From contig NZ_KQ976354.1 in assembly GCF_000346485.2 (NCBI RefSeq), positions 1,489,719 to 1,553,718 on the forward strand: a stretch of 64,000 bases of DNA. The letters run 5' to 3'. The notes beneath the pieces are model-generated. The model worked only from the letters and a program-made list of their open reading frames with translations, had not been told where the DNA came from and did not search any database. How positions within the stretch are numbered: position 1 is the stretch's first letter; every line of letters begins with the position of its first letter. Below are positions 25,408 to 33,970 of the stretch, one piece after another. A program made the position numbers and the translations under genes. This DNA comes from Scytonema hofmannii PCC 7110. GTDB taxonomy: Bacteria > Cyanobacteriota > Cyanobacteriia > Cyanobacteriales > Nostocaceae.

Positions 25408-25500
25408 CAATACTGCAAGGGATACAATAATTGAGGTGTCAGAACCCCGGTTTCGCAGAAGTTATCGGGGTTCTAATTTCCGCTTATCCGAATAGTATTG
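25408..25500. mobile_element. Older CAATACTG-ended miniature element
   Basis: It begins CAATACTGCAAGGGATA and ends with TTATCCGAATAGTATTG, a diverged inverse of the tips of the IS at 6249-8442. The centre is an AGAACCCCGG/CCGGGGTTCT-type hairpin (AGAACCCCG at 25441-25449 pairing near 25466-25474). No target duplication was found, in line with greater age. It is the same size class as the element at 2639-2729. Confidence 0.5.
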
Positions 25501-25573
25501 GTCTCGTATGGGCGCACCAAAGGCAAGGGAGCATCCCAATTTGGAAAAAACACGCTTGTGATTGAAATCACGC

Positions 25574-25642
25574 CTATACAGACCAAGTCCGCCTGCGCGG
25601 ACTTCTATATTAAGTCCACGTAGGTGGACTTTGTTTGTATAG
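25574..25642. repeat. Nested palindromes of the AAGTCCGC family
   Basis: CTATACA (25574-25580) pairs with TGTATAG (25636-25642). Inside are two perfect hairpins: AAGTCCGC (25585-25592) with 25597-25604, and AAGTCCAC (25612-25619) with 25624-25631. The same blocks occur in the element at 51301-51520. The 605-nt gap 25264-25868 holds only this and the element at 25408-25500. Confidence 0.65.
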
Positions 25643-25868
25643 CAAGAGAATTCTATTCTGAGGGCAATGTTGCTTATTCGACGAGAGTAATGAGAGCTAC
25701 TTGAGACTTATAAAACAATTAGATAACGCGCTGTTTTTTGAATATCTAGCGTGAAAATTCGCGTGAGAAATTCTAGCCAATTTAAAGGGTGAAGCTCCTA
25801 CCAAATAAAGCTGCGATGGGATGTGTTTCTTAGGAGCAAATGCTATTTACTTTTATTACAACAGCCTC

Positions 25869-27569
25869 TTAGTCTGATTCACTCCTCAAGACAGATGCGA
25901 AAGCAGATTTAATTGAACCTCCTGCTTCCTTGATTTTCTGGGCGATGGGTTGCTCATTATGTAAAAACACACGCGCACAGTTGCGTCCCGGCAAACCGGA
26001 AATTGAACCACCCGGATGAGTTCCAGCACCAGTAAGATACAAGTTACCAATTGGTGTTTTGTAGTTAGCTAATTCCGGCAACGGACGGAAGCAAAGCATC
26101 TGTTCTAAGGTCATATCGATGTGGTAATAATTACCTTTGTAAGTCCCTAACCGTTCTCCCAACTCAGCCGGACTTTCTACATGACGGGCGATGATTGAAT
26201 GTTGCAGATTGGGCGAATACTGCGCCAGTTTATTAATCACCTTGTCTGCAACTTTGTTTTTCAGTTCATCCGTCCAACCCGTACCCTTTAACCCTGTACC
26301 CTCTGCACCAACAATTTGATAAGGGGCAAAAAACTCTATCCATAATGTGTGTTTGCCTTCTGGTGCCATCGATGGGTCAAGTCCGGTAGGCATCACCACA
26401 TATATTGATGGGTCTTCATCAGGAATTTTGCCCAGAGTAATCAGACTATGGGCTTGTTCCACATGATTCACCGAATCAGCAATCAGAATAGAACCCATCA
26501 GATAATTATCTTGGTGATTGTGGTGGACAAAGTGCAACGGTTCAGATAAAGCACAATCGATTTTGAGGATGGTTTCATTGTTGTTGATGATGCGGCGGTC
26601 TAACCTTTCGCGCAAGTTGCCATCGCTATTATCGACATCGCTACTATCCATTAATTGCAGGAATAAGCGCTTGGCATCAATACTTGAAATTACACCTTTG
26701 TTGGCACGATATTCTTTACCACCAGCAACTCGCACACCAACAGCTTTAGCATCATCTACCAATACTTTTTCTACCTTTTGGTCGGTGAGGATCGTACCAC
26801 CTTCAGCTTTTACCATCTTCACCAAAGCTTCGACAAGTCCGCCACTACCACCACGTGGTCTTGCCATACCGGGATTATGACGCAACATCATCATCATCGC
26901 CCCAAAGGACATAGCTTTTTGCGAGGGAGGGGAACTCAGTTCTGCTGAGAGTCGAGCCAGAGGTGCTTTGAGAAACTCAGAATCGAAATACTCGTTAATA
27001 TTATCTGTGGCACTGCTGAGTAAAGTACGCAGTAAATCAAGGGTTGTGTTAGAGCCACCTAGAAGGGAAAATAAGTCTTGCAGACTATTGAGATTGTAAT
27101 TGCCTGCAATATCAACAATTGATTTGGGTGGCGCATTGAAGAAAGGCGCAATCCCTGTGATAAAGCGTTGCCAAAAATCGGCATATTCAGCGTATTTTTC
27201 AGCATCACGCTGACTATAACGGGCAATTTCTGCACAAGTCTTTTCCACCGATTTGTGAGCTAAGAAATACTTGCCATCTGGATGGGGGCAAAAGGCAACT
27301 GGATCGCAGCTAAGATATTCCAAGCCGTACTTGTGTAGTTGTAACTCTTGAATAACTGGCCCTAAGAAAATAAACAGATGGTTAATCGCGCAAGGACTAA
27401 ATTTAAAACCAGGTGCTTCATCAGGCATAAGTTCTTCAGTTGTAGAACCGCCACCAGGTAGCGATCGCCCTTCCAATAACAGGACGCTGTAACCAGCTTT
27501 CAGTAGGTAGCCTGCACAAACTAAACCATTATGACCAGCGCCAATAATTACAACGTCATACGCTTCCAT
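25869..27569 (-). CDS. crtO: CrtO-type beta-carotene ketolase
   Basis: A 566-residue FAD-dependent enzyme of the phytoene-desaturase-like family that oxidises beta-carotene to echinenone/canthaxanthin. The FAD Rossmann motif is VVIIGAGHNGLVCAGYLLKA (residues 6-25) with the second acidic strand VLLLEGRSLPGG. Long stretches such as KYFLAHKSVEKTCAEIARY, MARPRGG and ELGERLGTYKGNYYHIDM match my recollection of cyanobacterial CrtO closely. The C-terminal TGAGTHPGGSISGLPGRN is the usual second FAD motif. Length is as expected. It stands alone between repeat-rich gaps. Confidence 0.88.
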   Translation of the reverse strand: MEAYDVVIIGAGHNGLVCAGYLLKAGYSVLLLEGRSLPGGGSTTEELMPDEAPGFKFSPCAINHLFIFLGPVIQELQLHKYGLEYLSCDPVAFCPHPDGKYFLAHKSVEKTCAEIARYSQRDAEKYAEYADFWQRFITGIAPFFNAPPKSIVDIAGNYNLNSLQDLFSLLGGSNTTLDLLRTLLSSATDNINEYFDSEFLKAPLARLSAELSSPPSQKAMSFGAMMMMLRHNPGMARPRGGSGGLVEALVKMVKAEGGTILTDQKVEKVLVDDAKAVGVRVAGGKEYRANKGVISSIDAKRLFLQLMDSSDVDNSDGNLRERLDRRIINNNETILKIDCALSEPLHFVHHNHQDNYLMGSILIADSVNHVEQAHSLITLGKIPDEDPSIYVVMPTGLDPSMAPEGKHTLWIEFFAPYQIVGAEGTGLKGTGWTDELKNKVADKVINKLAQYSPNLQHSIIARHVESPAELGERLGTYKGNYYHIDMTLEQMLCFRPLPELANYKTPIGNLYLTGAGTHPGGSISGLPGRNCARVFLHNEQPIAQKIKEAGGSIKSAFASVLRSESD

Positions 27570-27641
27570 GACTGTAGGGTGGGGAGTAAAGTATATTCCC
27601 TGATATTAGGAAGGGCTGAAGATATCTAAATCTTTCGTGGG

Positions 27642-27870
27642 TTATAGAATATTTATATATCTAGTAGTAGTATTTTTATCGCCAAGAAGTAAATTTCTTT
27701 TTAATCCACTTTTCTGACTATATTGTACCCAATCGAGAAACACTGCTTTAAAAATACGAAATAATTGCTTGATATCTTCAGCAGCCAATTGATCGATATC
27801 ATCAATTGTTACGACTATTCGCCGCTGCTGCTGTACTAACGTGTCTTCTACTTCTTCTTTATTTGTGTGT
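27642..27870 (-). pseudogene. Fragment of a KAP-type P-loop NTPase
   Basis: About 75 codons without a start. The segment RRIVVTIDDIDQLAAEDI followed by KQLFRIFKAV is the Walker B region of KAP-family NTPases; the P-loop and membrane parts are missing. Two TAA stops lie directly upstream in the frame. The remaining parts of the gap 27570-28020 show nothing recognisable. Confidence 0.55.
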
Positions 27871-28026
27871 TATTATATACAATAAATCTTAACAGGACTA
27901 TATATCTTTAGATAGGTTTAAACCATTTATAAGTATAGATAAATAGAATTATCTGTCGATTCTAAGGTAGAAGTACATAAGCGGTTGTCCACTTTTTTAC
28001 TGGCACATAATTAATATTGTTTGATT

Positions 28027-28518
28027 ATGAAATTCCTTGTTGATGCGAAACAGGTAGAAGCAAATGTATTAGCTTTAGAAGTTTACACTCTTATCAACAA
28101 TGGAAGATGTAACAATTTTTTTTATTGCCTAAAGTTTTTTAGAAACGGCATTCAAAAAATTTCAGAAGATATCATACAAGACAGCAAAGAGAGCGGCAGA
28201 GAATATCTGGACAATCCTCTATCTCTTGCATTAGAAGACCAAACAAGAAACTTGTTTACTAATTGCTTCTACCTTTTGCAAGATTGCCCTGAGAGTGGTA
28301 CATGGTTCCTAAACGGCAAAAAAGATGAAGAAAACGGAAAGACTTTAGAGCGATTGAAGTACCTTTTATTTAAGCTTGTGGAAACAGATAACTCCCAAAT
28401 CAATAAATTCATTTTTGATGGACTAACAAAAGCTTGTGGTTTGCGGTTAGAGCAGTTAAACATCAGTTCAAGCTATTTATTCAGGAATCCCCCCGTCCTC
28501 TTGCACCACAAGCTTTGA
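28027..28518 (+). CDS. Hypothetical protein
   Basis: A 163-residue protein I do not recognise. It is mostly alpha-helical by composition, with several Cys residues (NGRCNNFFYC, FTNCFYLLQDC, KACGL) but no regular metal-site spacing, and has no signal peptide or membrane helix. Start codons are TTG at 28021 or ATG at 28027; I prefer the ATG. The flanks are fossils (an NTPase fragment before it, an IS1 fragment after it), so it may itself be part of a decayed locus. Confidence 0.45.
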   Translation: MKFLVDAKQVEANVLALEVYTLINNGRCNNFFYCLKFFRNGIQKISEDIIQDSKESGREYLDNPLSLALEDQTRNLFTNCFYLLQDCPESGTWFLNGKKDEENGKTLERLKYLLFKLVETDNSQINKFIFDGLTKACGLRLEQLNISSSYLFRNPPVLLHHKL

Positions 28519-28661
28519 AGTTTCAGATCGATAAATATAGCTCTCTACAAAACTTTCATACTATTCCATTTAAACTAAAGTGACATAGGTATCACTTTCT
28601 GCCTAGGGGAATAAGGATGTTAGAATGAAGTTGGTATAATCTCATTAAGATAAATAAACAA

Positions 28662-28764
28662 TGGATTTGGCTTGCAATTGATTGCACACGCCGAGAAATT
28701 GTCGGGGTATATATTGGCGATCGCTCTAGCCAATCAGCAAAATCGTTATGGCAATCTTTACCAT
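28662..28764 (+). pseudogene. IS1-family transposase fragment
   Basis: About 34 codons read WIWLAIDCTRREIVGVYIGD and RSSQSAKSLWQSLP, closely matching the catalytic centre of IS1 transposases (WxWLAxDxxTREIVG...YIGDRS). No start, ends or remaining transposase are present. It lies 16 nt from the end of the type I secretion adaptor gene. Confidence 0.75.
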
Positions 28765-28779
28765 TGTTGACAATCACTG

Positions 28780-30402
28780 CTACCGCACGGTCTTGAGGCT
28801 CTCCACACTGGAGCTAAACATATCCGTAAAAATGCTCATGACCGTGCGCTCCCTAATCTTAATATTGGTACTGACCGACATCCCCGATTGCAGTTGTATT
28901 TTGCGTCCGTTCGCCAAAAGCGACTGTTGTGACAATCGTACCTTAGCCGGAAATCTGTAGTACGGATAAATTTGGTCTGGTGGCAAAGCATCAGAGCCAA
29001 TCGAAATGAGCTGACCTTTGATATCGCCAAATTCGCTAAAGGGGAACGAGTCGATTCGCACATCCACTGTCATTCCCTCTTTGACAAAACCAATATCTTT
29101 GTTGGTGATATATACCTTAGCGATGAGTGCATCATCAGGAACAACCTTAAGAATTGGTTCGCTAGAAGTGACAACAAATCCTGGAGTGTGTGCCTTGAGT
29201 TCAAAAATTGTACCAGCTACCGGGGAATTAATTTCTTGATATTTCAAATTCATCTGAGTTTGACTCAGTTGAGAATCAATTTCTGCTATCTTTTTGTGAT
29301 TCTCAACTATGGCTTTTGTCAACTGAGAATCAATTTCTGCAATGCGTTTGTTGTTATCTGCAATCTGCTGTAGCCAATCTTGACGAGAGAGAGCAATTGT
29401 GTTTTGTAGCTTGGCTTGTGCTTGAAAAATAGCTGAATTTAAACGCGCCCGTTCCTGAACGAGTTGGTCAATTTCAGACTGACCGTTTCTCACTTCCTGT
29501 TGCTGTTTGAAGTATTGAATTTTAGAAATCACTCCATCTTGCATCAATGGAGTGACACTATTTAAAATGCCTTTGTTCATTGCCAAGGTATCAATAGTGG
29601 AAGCTTGTTTAATTTCAGCTTGTTGTCGTTGATGCTGCAATTGGACAATCTCTAACTTTGCTGCAGCAACACGAGCATTCAATTCAGCTTGGTTTGATTG
29701 CAGGCGTTCTTTTTGTTCTACTGTTAACCTATTGGGAGATCTCAAACTATCCAATTGAGCGCGATACACTTGGTTGTCAGCAATTAATGTTGCTCGACTT
29801 TTGGTAAGGTCGAGCATCTCTCTTGGGAGTGAAGGAGTGAGGGAGTGAGGGAGTGAGAGAGTGAGGAGATTTTTTTCCCTCCCTCCCTCTTTCCCTCGCT
29901 TTCTCCCTCCTCTTAATTGGGATTGATAGAATTGGTTTTCTTGAACTAAAGAAACACGTATTTTCTGTAAAGAAGCAAGTTGTGCTAAAGCTGTTGTAGG
30001 GTCAAGACTCAGGAGACGTTCTCCACTCTTTACGTGCTGTCCGTCCTCTATATGAATTTGTTTTACCACCCCACCTACAGGGGCTTGTACTTCTTTGACG
30101 GTACCTGTTGGCTCCAACTTACCTGTGGCTGAAACCGCTTCTTCAATTTTGGCTACGTTTGCCCAAATGATAGCACCCGCAGTGACTGCCATCAAACTCC
30201 ATAATATTGCTCTTGACCACTTTCTTGGTTGAGTAAGAATTACGGGTTGGTCAAACTTGAGGAGTGAGGGAGGGAGAGAGTGAGGGAGTGAGGGAGTGAG
30301 GGAGTTTGGATTTTGTTTGATGGAAGTATCGGTGGCAATTTTATGGCTTGAATGTTTACCATTTCCATTTGAATTATTTCCTTTTCCATTACTGATATTC
30401 AT
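28780..30402 (-). CDS. HlyD-family adaptor of the type I secretion locus
   Basis: A 540-residue membrane-fusion protein, larger than the peptide-export adaptor at 12386. Order: a low-complexity N-terminus, one membrane helix (about 64-84, WSLMAVTAGAIIWANVA), first lipoyl half (APVGGVVKQIHIEDGQHVK), a long coiled coil (about 130-400), second lipoyl half (SPVAGTIFELKAHTPG) and beta-barrel. ATG 30402 has AGGAAA 5-8 nt before it. Two octamer-repeat tracts sit inside the gene: codons about 33-48 (SLTPSLPHSLPPSL) and about 165-194 in the hairpin region. It should pair with the ABC protein upstream to export the giant protein. Confidence 0.9.
   Translation of the reverse strand: MNISNGKGNNSNGNGKHSSHKIATDTSIKQNPNSLTPSLPHSLPPSLLKFDQPVILTQPRKWSRAILWSLMAVTAGAIIWANVAKIEEAVSATGKLEPTGTVKEVQAPVGGVVKQIHIEDGQHVKSGERLLSLDPTTALAQLASLQKIRVSLVQENQFYQSQLRGGRKRGKEGGREKNLLTLSLPHSLTPSLPREMLDLTKSRATLIADNQVYRAQLDSLRSPNRLTVEQKERLQSNQAELNARVAAAKLEIVQLQHQRQQAEIKQASTIDTLAMNKGILNSVTPLMQDGVISKIQYFKQQQEVRNGQSEIDQLVQERARLNSAIFQAQAKLQNTIALSRQDWLQQIADNNKRIAEIDSQLTKAIVENHKKIAEIDSQLSQTQMNLKYQEINSPVAGTIFELKAHTPGFVVTSSEPILKVVPDDALIAKVYITNKDIGFVKEGMTVDVRIDSFPFSEFGDIKGQLISIGSDALPPDQIYPYYRFPAKVRLSQQSLLANGRKIQLQSGMSVSTNIKIRERTVMSIFTDMFSSSVESLKTVR
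29823..29910. repeat. GTGAGGGA octamer tract inside the HlyD gene
   Basis: Units of GTGAGGGA on the plus strand are followed by CCCTCCCTC-type complementary units, so the tract can fold back on itself. It is translated into a basic/Ser-Pro-rich insert (codons about 165-194). Another tract is at 30259-30306 (codons about 33-48). Confidence 0.75.
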
Positions 30403-30483
30403 AATTTTTCCTGTATCTATAAATAATGTGTCATTTAGAAATCAATATTGATATATTGTTTGTTATTGCTTTTGAGATAATCC

Positions 30484-30882
30484 ATGGGAAGAGAACATAT
30501 TAAAAACCATAAAGATTTAGAGGTTTATAAACTAGCATTTGATGCTGCTATGAAAATATTTGAGGAGTCTAAAAAGTTTCCAGTGGAAGAAAGATACTCT
30601 TTGACCGACCAAATTCGTCGTTCTTCAAGATCTGTCTGTGCTAACTTAGCAGAGTCTTGGCGCAAGCGTATGTATGAAGCAGCGTTTGTAGCCAAGTTAA
30701 GCGACTGTTCGGCTGAAGCAGCAGAAACCCAAACATGGATAGAGTTTGCTGTTCAATGTAAATATTTGGATGTAGAAGCTGGACGCGAGCTTTACAAAAC
30801 CTATAATTCAATTCTTGCTATGTTAGTTTCCATGATTCACAACTCAGATAAATGGATAATACCTCCCAGTAACAACAAATAA
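30484..30882 (+). CDS. Four helix bundle protein (23S rRNA intervening-sequence type)
   Basis: A 132-residue protein of the TIGR02436/S23 four-helix-bundle family, often found within rRNA intervening sequences and also free in cyanobacterial genomes. Signatures: HKDLEVYKLAFDAAMKIF, LTDQIRRSSRSVCANLAE, AKLSDCSAEAAETQTWI, and a final helix with a KTYNSILAML core. Its role is not established. It points against the flow of the secretion genes, between the ABC and HlyD genes, and its 3' side runs straight into an octamer tract (30889-30940), suggesting a later insertion. Confidence 0.85.
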   Translation: MGREHIKNHKDLEVYKLAFDAAMKIFEESKKFPVEERYSLTDQIRRSSRSVCANLAESWRKRMYEAAFVAKLSDCSAEAAETQTWIEFAVQCKYLDVEAGRELYKTYNSILAMLVSMIHNSDKWIIPPSNNK

Positions 30883-30888
30883 CTCTTA

Positions 30889-30940
30889 CTCTCCCTCACT
30901 CCCTCCCTCCCTCCCTCCTTCACTCCCTCACTCCTCCCAC
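30889..30940. repeat. CTCCCTCA octamer tract at the ABC gene end
   Basis: Tandem CTCCCTC and CTCCCTCA units. The final codons (VGGVRE) and TGA stop of the ABC gene on the minus strand are part of the repeat, so unit loss or gain would alter that C-terminus. Confidence 0.75.
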
Positions 30941-33900
30941 CGCTTCTTGCTGTTGGTAGAGACAGTAGTACCGTCCCATCATCGCCATCAGTTCTGCATG
31001 AGTTCCCTGTTCCACAACGGAACCTTGGCTCATCATCAAAATGACATCGGCACTACGGATAGTCGCAAGACGGTGGGTGATGAAAAATACTGTTCTTCCC
31101 TTGAATGCTTGTGCTAGATTTAAACACACTTGGCGTTCGGTGTCGTAATCCAAAGCACTGGTCGCTTCATCTAGAATCAATAGTGGTGGGTTTTGCAGTA
31201 CTGTACGAGCGATGGCAATCCGTTGTCTCTGTCCACCGGATAGGGCAGAACCCCTCTCCCCAACACGGGTTTCATAACCATTGGGTAAATTCATGATAAA
31301 GTCGTGAGCGCAAGCAATCTTGGCAGCTTCTACAATCTCTTCTGGAGTGGCATCAGGCATAGTCAGGGCAATATTTTCCTGAACTGTAGTATCAAATAAC
31401 AGAGTATCTTGCAGCACCATGCCAATTTGACGGCGTAAGGAGTAAAGTTCGACCTTATTGATATCGTAGCCGTCAATTTTGATCCGACCAGAATCGAGTT
31501 CGTACAGGCGGGGTATGAGTTTGGTGAGCGTGCTTTTGCCAGCACCACTTTGTCCCACCACTCCAACAAACGTTCCTGCTCCAATATCTAGATTGATATT
31601 GACCAATTGGGGATTGGGACTCTTGCTAAAGCTGAAGGTCACATTCTCGTATTTGACATTACCTTGAATAGCTGGCATTGGGATATGGGAGTATGAGGGA
31701 GTGAGAGAGTGAGAGAGCGAGGAAAAATTCTCTCTCCCTCCCTCACTCCTTCCCGGACTCACTCCTCCTAGTCCAGCTATCTCGCTTTCAGTAGGATTAT
31801 CTAGAATATCAGCAAGTCGTTCTAGAGATAATGCCGTTTCTTGGAAGTTCTGCCACAGTTGTATCAATCGTAACAAAGGACTGGTGACATAACCTGCAAT
31901 AATACGAAAAGCAATTAGTTCTCCCAAAGTGAGTTGACCTTCAAGTACTAAAAAAGCACCAACCCACAGCAAGAGCAAGCTAGAAAGTTTGTTGAGGAAG
32001 TTGCTGAGGGAACTTGCGGTATTGCTCGTCAGCACGTTCTCAAAAGAAGCACTAATGTAACGTGCGTAACGGGTTTGCCACTGCCATCGGGAATTGAGTT
32101 CGATGTTCTGTGCTTTGACAGTTTGAATGCCAGAAACCACTTCGACTAAGTAGGATTGCGTTTCGGCATTGCGTTCTGCTTTGGTTCTGGTTTGGCTGCG
32201 GATGATGGGAGCAAAGATATATGTCAGCAGGGCAAATAGGGGTACTGTTGCAAGTGCTACGATAGTGAGCAACCAGCTGTAAATGACCATCACCGCAATG
32301 TAAATGACAGAGAAGATAGCATCCAAGACTACGGTTAGGGCAGTTCCCGTAAGGAAGGAGCGGATGTTCTCCAGTTCGTTGATGCGGCTTGAGATTTCAC
32401 CGACAGGACGCTTCTCGAAATAGCGCAGTGGTAATCTGAGCAGGTGGTCGATGACCTCCGAACCCAAGCTTAAGTCGATGCGGTTGGTGGTATCGACAAA
32501 GAGGTTGGTTCTCAGCCAAGTAATAACCCCTTCCACCACAGCCATGGCTATCAATAGAAATCCCAACACATGGAGGGTATTGACACCGTTTTGGATAATA
32601 ACTTTATCAATAATGACTTGGGTAATGAGGGGGTTAGCCAGTCCCAAGAGTTGTACAAATAAGGAAGCAATAAAAACTTCGATAAGTACTGTACGATGTT
32701 TTTTGATAGCAGGAAGAAACCAACTCAAACCAAAGCGGCGTAGTGACGTTTCTTTTGTAGGTTGCAGCAGTAGTACTTGACCTTCGTCCCCCCAAATATC
32801 GGCAAATGCTGTGGGGTTTAAACGTCTGATGCCCTGTTCTGGTATTGCCAAAACCAATTCTTTGGAAGTGGCTTTGTAGAGAATGGCGAAACTATCTTGC
32901 CAAGGGAGGAGTGCTGGTACTGGTAGGCGAGGGACACTGAGGGCTGGAACTTGTACTAGTTGAGAGGTGAGTCCCATCAGTTCGGAGATCGCACCGCACA
33001 GTTGAATGGAAATGCCACCCGTGCGCTGAAAGTTGTTGACCAAGGCACGTTTGATAACATCTCGCTTGAACGGCATTCCCCAGTATTCAGCTAGCATTTG
33101 GAAGCAGGCAACGGACGCATCCACCGGACCCCTGCCACGAACGTGAGGGTATTTGACCGATTGGGGGCTTGGTTCTTCTGGTTCCTCCGGGCGTTCTGGG
33201 GCGTAGGGTACATCTTGCCAGAGTGAGGAGTGTCTGAGTGTCTGAGTGTCTGAGTGAGGGGAAACAGTGTCCCCTGATATTGTTAGTTCCCGCAAACCAA
33301 TGAGACGAACTGGTTTGTCAGCTTCTACTTTAATATATGCTTGTGGGTCATGAGAGTTGAGGCTACAACCTATAGCATAATTGGAACTACCGCCACTCAC
33401 CAGCCACAGAAGATTGGGGTCTAGCTGTTGAAGTAGCGTTGTGCCTGGGGGCAAGTTGAGGACTGTAGCTGATGCGTGATGCTGAATTGCCAGTTCTTTA
33501 AGATTGGCATTCCCCTTAGCCCTTCTTTCTAGTTCTGCACCCAAGAGGTCATACACTTCAATTAAGGAAGAGTGATTGCTATATACATCTCTTAAGACTG
33601 GTTCGAGTTCTAAAAGTTCTCGAAAATCGGCTGCACTTAGGGTAAGACAGAGGGTTTCACTTGATGCGATCGCGGTTTCACTTGCAACACCCCTCACCAA
33701 GCTGGCAGCGCCTAATACCGCTCCTGATTTCAACAATTGCAGTGTTTCTGGAACTTTGGCTCCGGGTGCGTAACCGATAAGACGCGCTCCACCTGAGTAG
33801 ATAATGACAATTTTATCGGGCATGGTTTCTCGCACAAAGATGGCTTGCCCCATGCGATAGCGTAGTGGTTGGAGTTTTGAGGCAATGCGTTCAACACTCC

Positions 33901-33970
33901 TGACATCCAGCTGGTTGAAGGGGTGGTGTTGAGCGAGAAAATCAATGATAGTGGTAGTGCTGGATGTCAT
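30920..33970 (-). CDS. Type I secretion ABC transporter with cNMP-binding and inactive C39-like domain
   Basis: A 1,016-residue exporter. Residues about 15-140 are a cyclic-nucleotide-binding-type domain (VRETMPDKIVIIYSGGARLIG). About 275-400 is a C39-like domain in which the catalytic Cys is replaced (VDASVACFQ: Ala285), the His and Asp positions are also absent, and it should only bind substrate, as in HlyB. Then come six membrane helices (about 425-720) and an ATPase with Walker A GQSGAGKST, LSGGQ and LLILDEATSALD. Octamer-derived inserts sit in two linkers (about 237-250, 736-762). It overlaps the isomerase gene by 4 nt. The likely cargo is the 3,794-residue protein, not a cleaved peptide. 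Confidence 0.92.
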   Translation of the reverse strand: MTSSTTTIIDFLAQHHPFNQLDVRSVERIASKLQPLRYRMGQAIFVRETMPDKIVIIYSGGARLIGYAPGAKVPETLQLLKSGAVLGAASLVRGVASETAIASSETLCLTLSAADFRELLELEPVLRDVYSNHSSLIEVYDLLGAELERRAKGNANLKELAIQHHASATVLNLPPGTTLLQQLDPNLLWLVSGGSSNYAIGCSLNSHDPQAYIKVEADKPVRLIGLRELTISGDTVSPHSDTQTLRHSSLWQDVPYAPERPEEPEEPSPQSVKYPHVRGRGPVDASVACFQMLAEYWGMPFKRDVIKRALVNNFQRTGGISIQLCGAISELMGLTSQLVQVPALSVPRLPVPALLPWQDSFAILYKATSKELVLAIPEQGIRRLNPTAFADIWGDEGQVLLLQPTKETSLRRFGLSWFLPAIKKHRTVLIEVFIASLFVQLLGLANPLITQVIIDKVIIQNGVNTLHVLGFLLIAMAVVEGVITWLRTNLFVDTTNRIDLSLGSEVIDHLLRLPLRYFEKRPVGEISSRINELENIRSFLTGTALTVVLDAIFSVIYIAVMVIYSWLLTIVALATVPLFALLTYIFAPIIRSQTRTKAERNAETQSYLVEVVSGIQTVKAQNIELNSRWQWQTRYARYISASFENVLTSNTASSLSNFLNKLSSLLLLWVGAFLVLEGQLTLGELIAFRIIAGYVTSPLLRLIQLWQNFQETALSLERLADILDNPTESEIAGLGGVSPGRSEGGRENFSSLSHSLTPSYSHIPMPAIQGNVKYENVTFSFSKSPNPQLVNINLDIGAGTFVGVVGQSGAGKSTLTKLIPRLYELDSGRIKIDGYDINKVELYSLRRQIGMVLQDTLLFDTTVQENIALTMPDATPEEIVEAAKIACAHDFIMNLPNGYETRVGERGSALSGGQRQRIAIARTVLQNPPLLILDEATSALDYDTERQVCLNLAQAFKGRTVFFITHRLATIRSADVILMMSQGSVVEQGTHAELMAMMGRYYCLYQQQEAVGGVRE
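31686..31766. repeat. Octamer tract in the linker before the ATPase domain
   Basis: GAGGGAGT/GAGAGAGT units followed by complementary CTCCCTCC units, able to form a hairpin. Translated as a Ser/Gly/Arg-rich linker between membrane and ATPase domains of the ABC protein. Confidence 0.75.
33221..33260. repeat. GTGTCTGA octamer tract in the ABC gene
   Basis: Three GTGTCTGA units with flanking GAGTGAGG, translated (minus strand) as SDTQTLRHSSL between the nucleotide-binding-type and C39-like domains. Confidence 0.75.
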
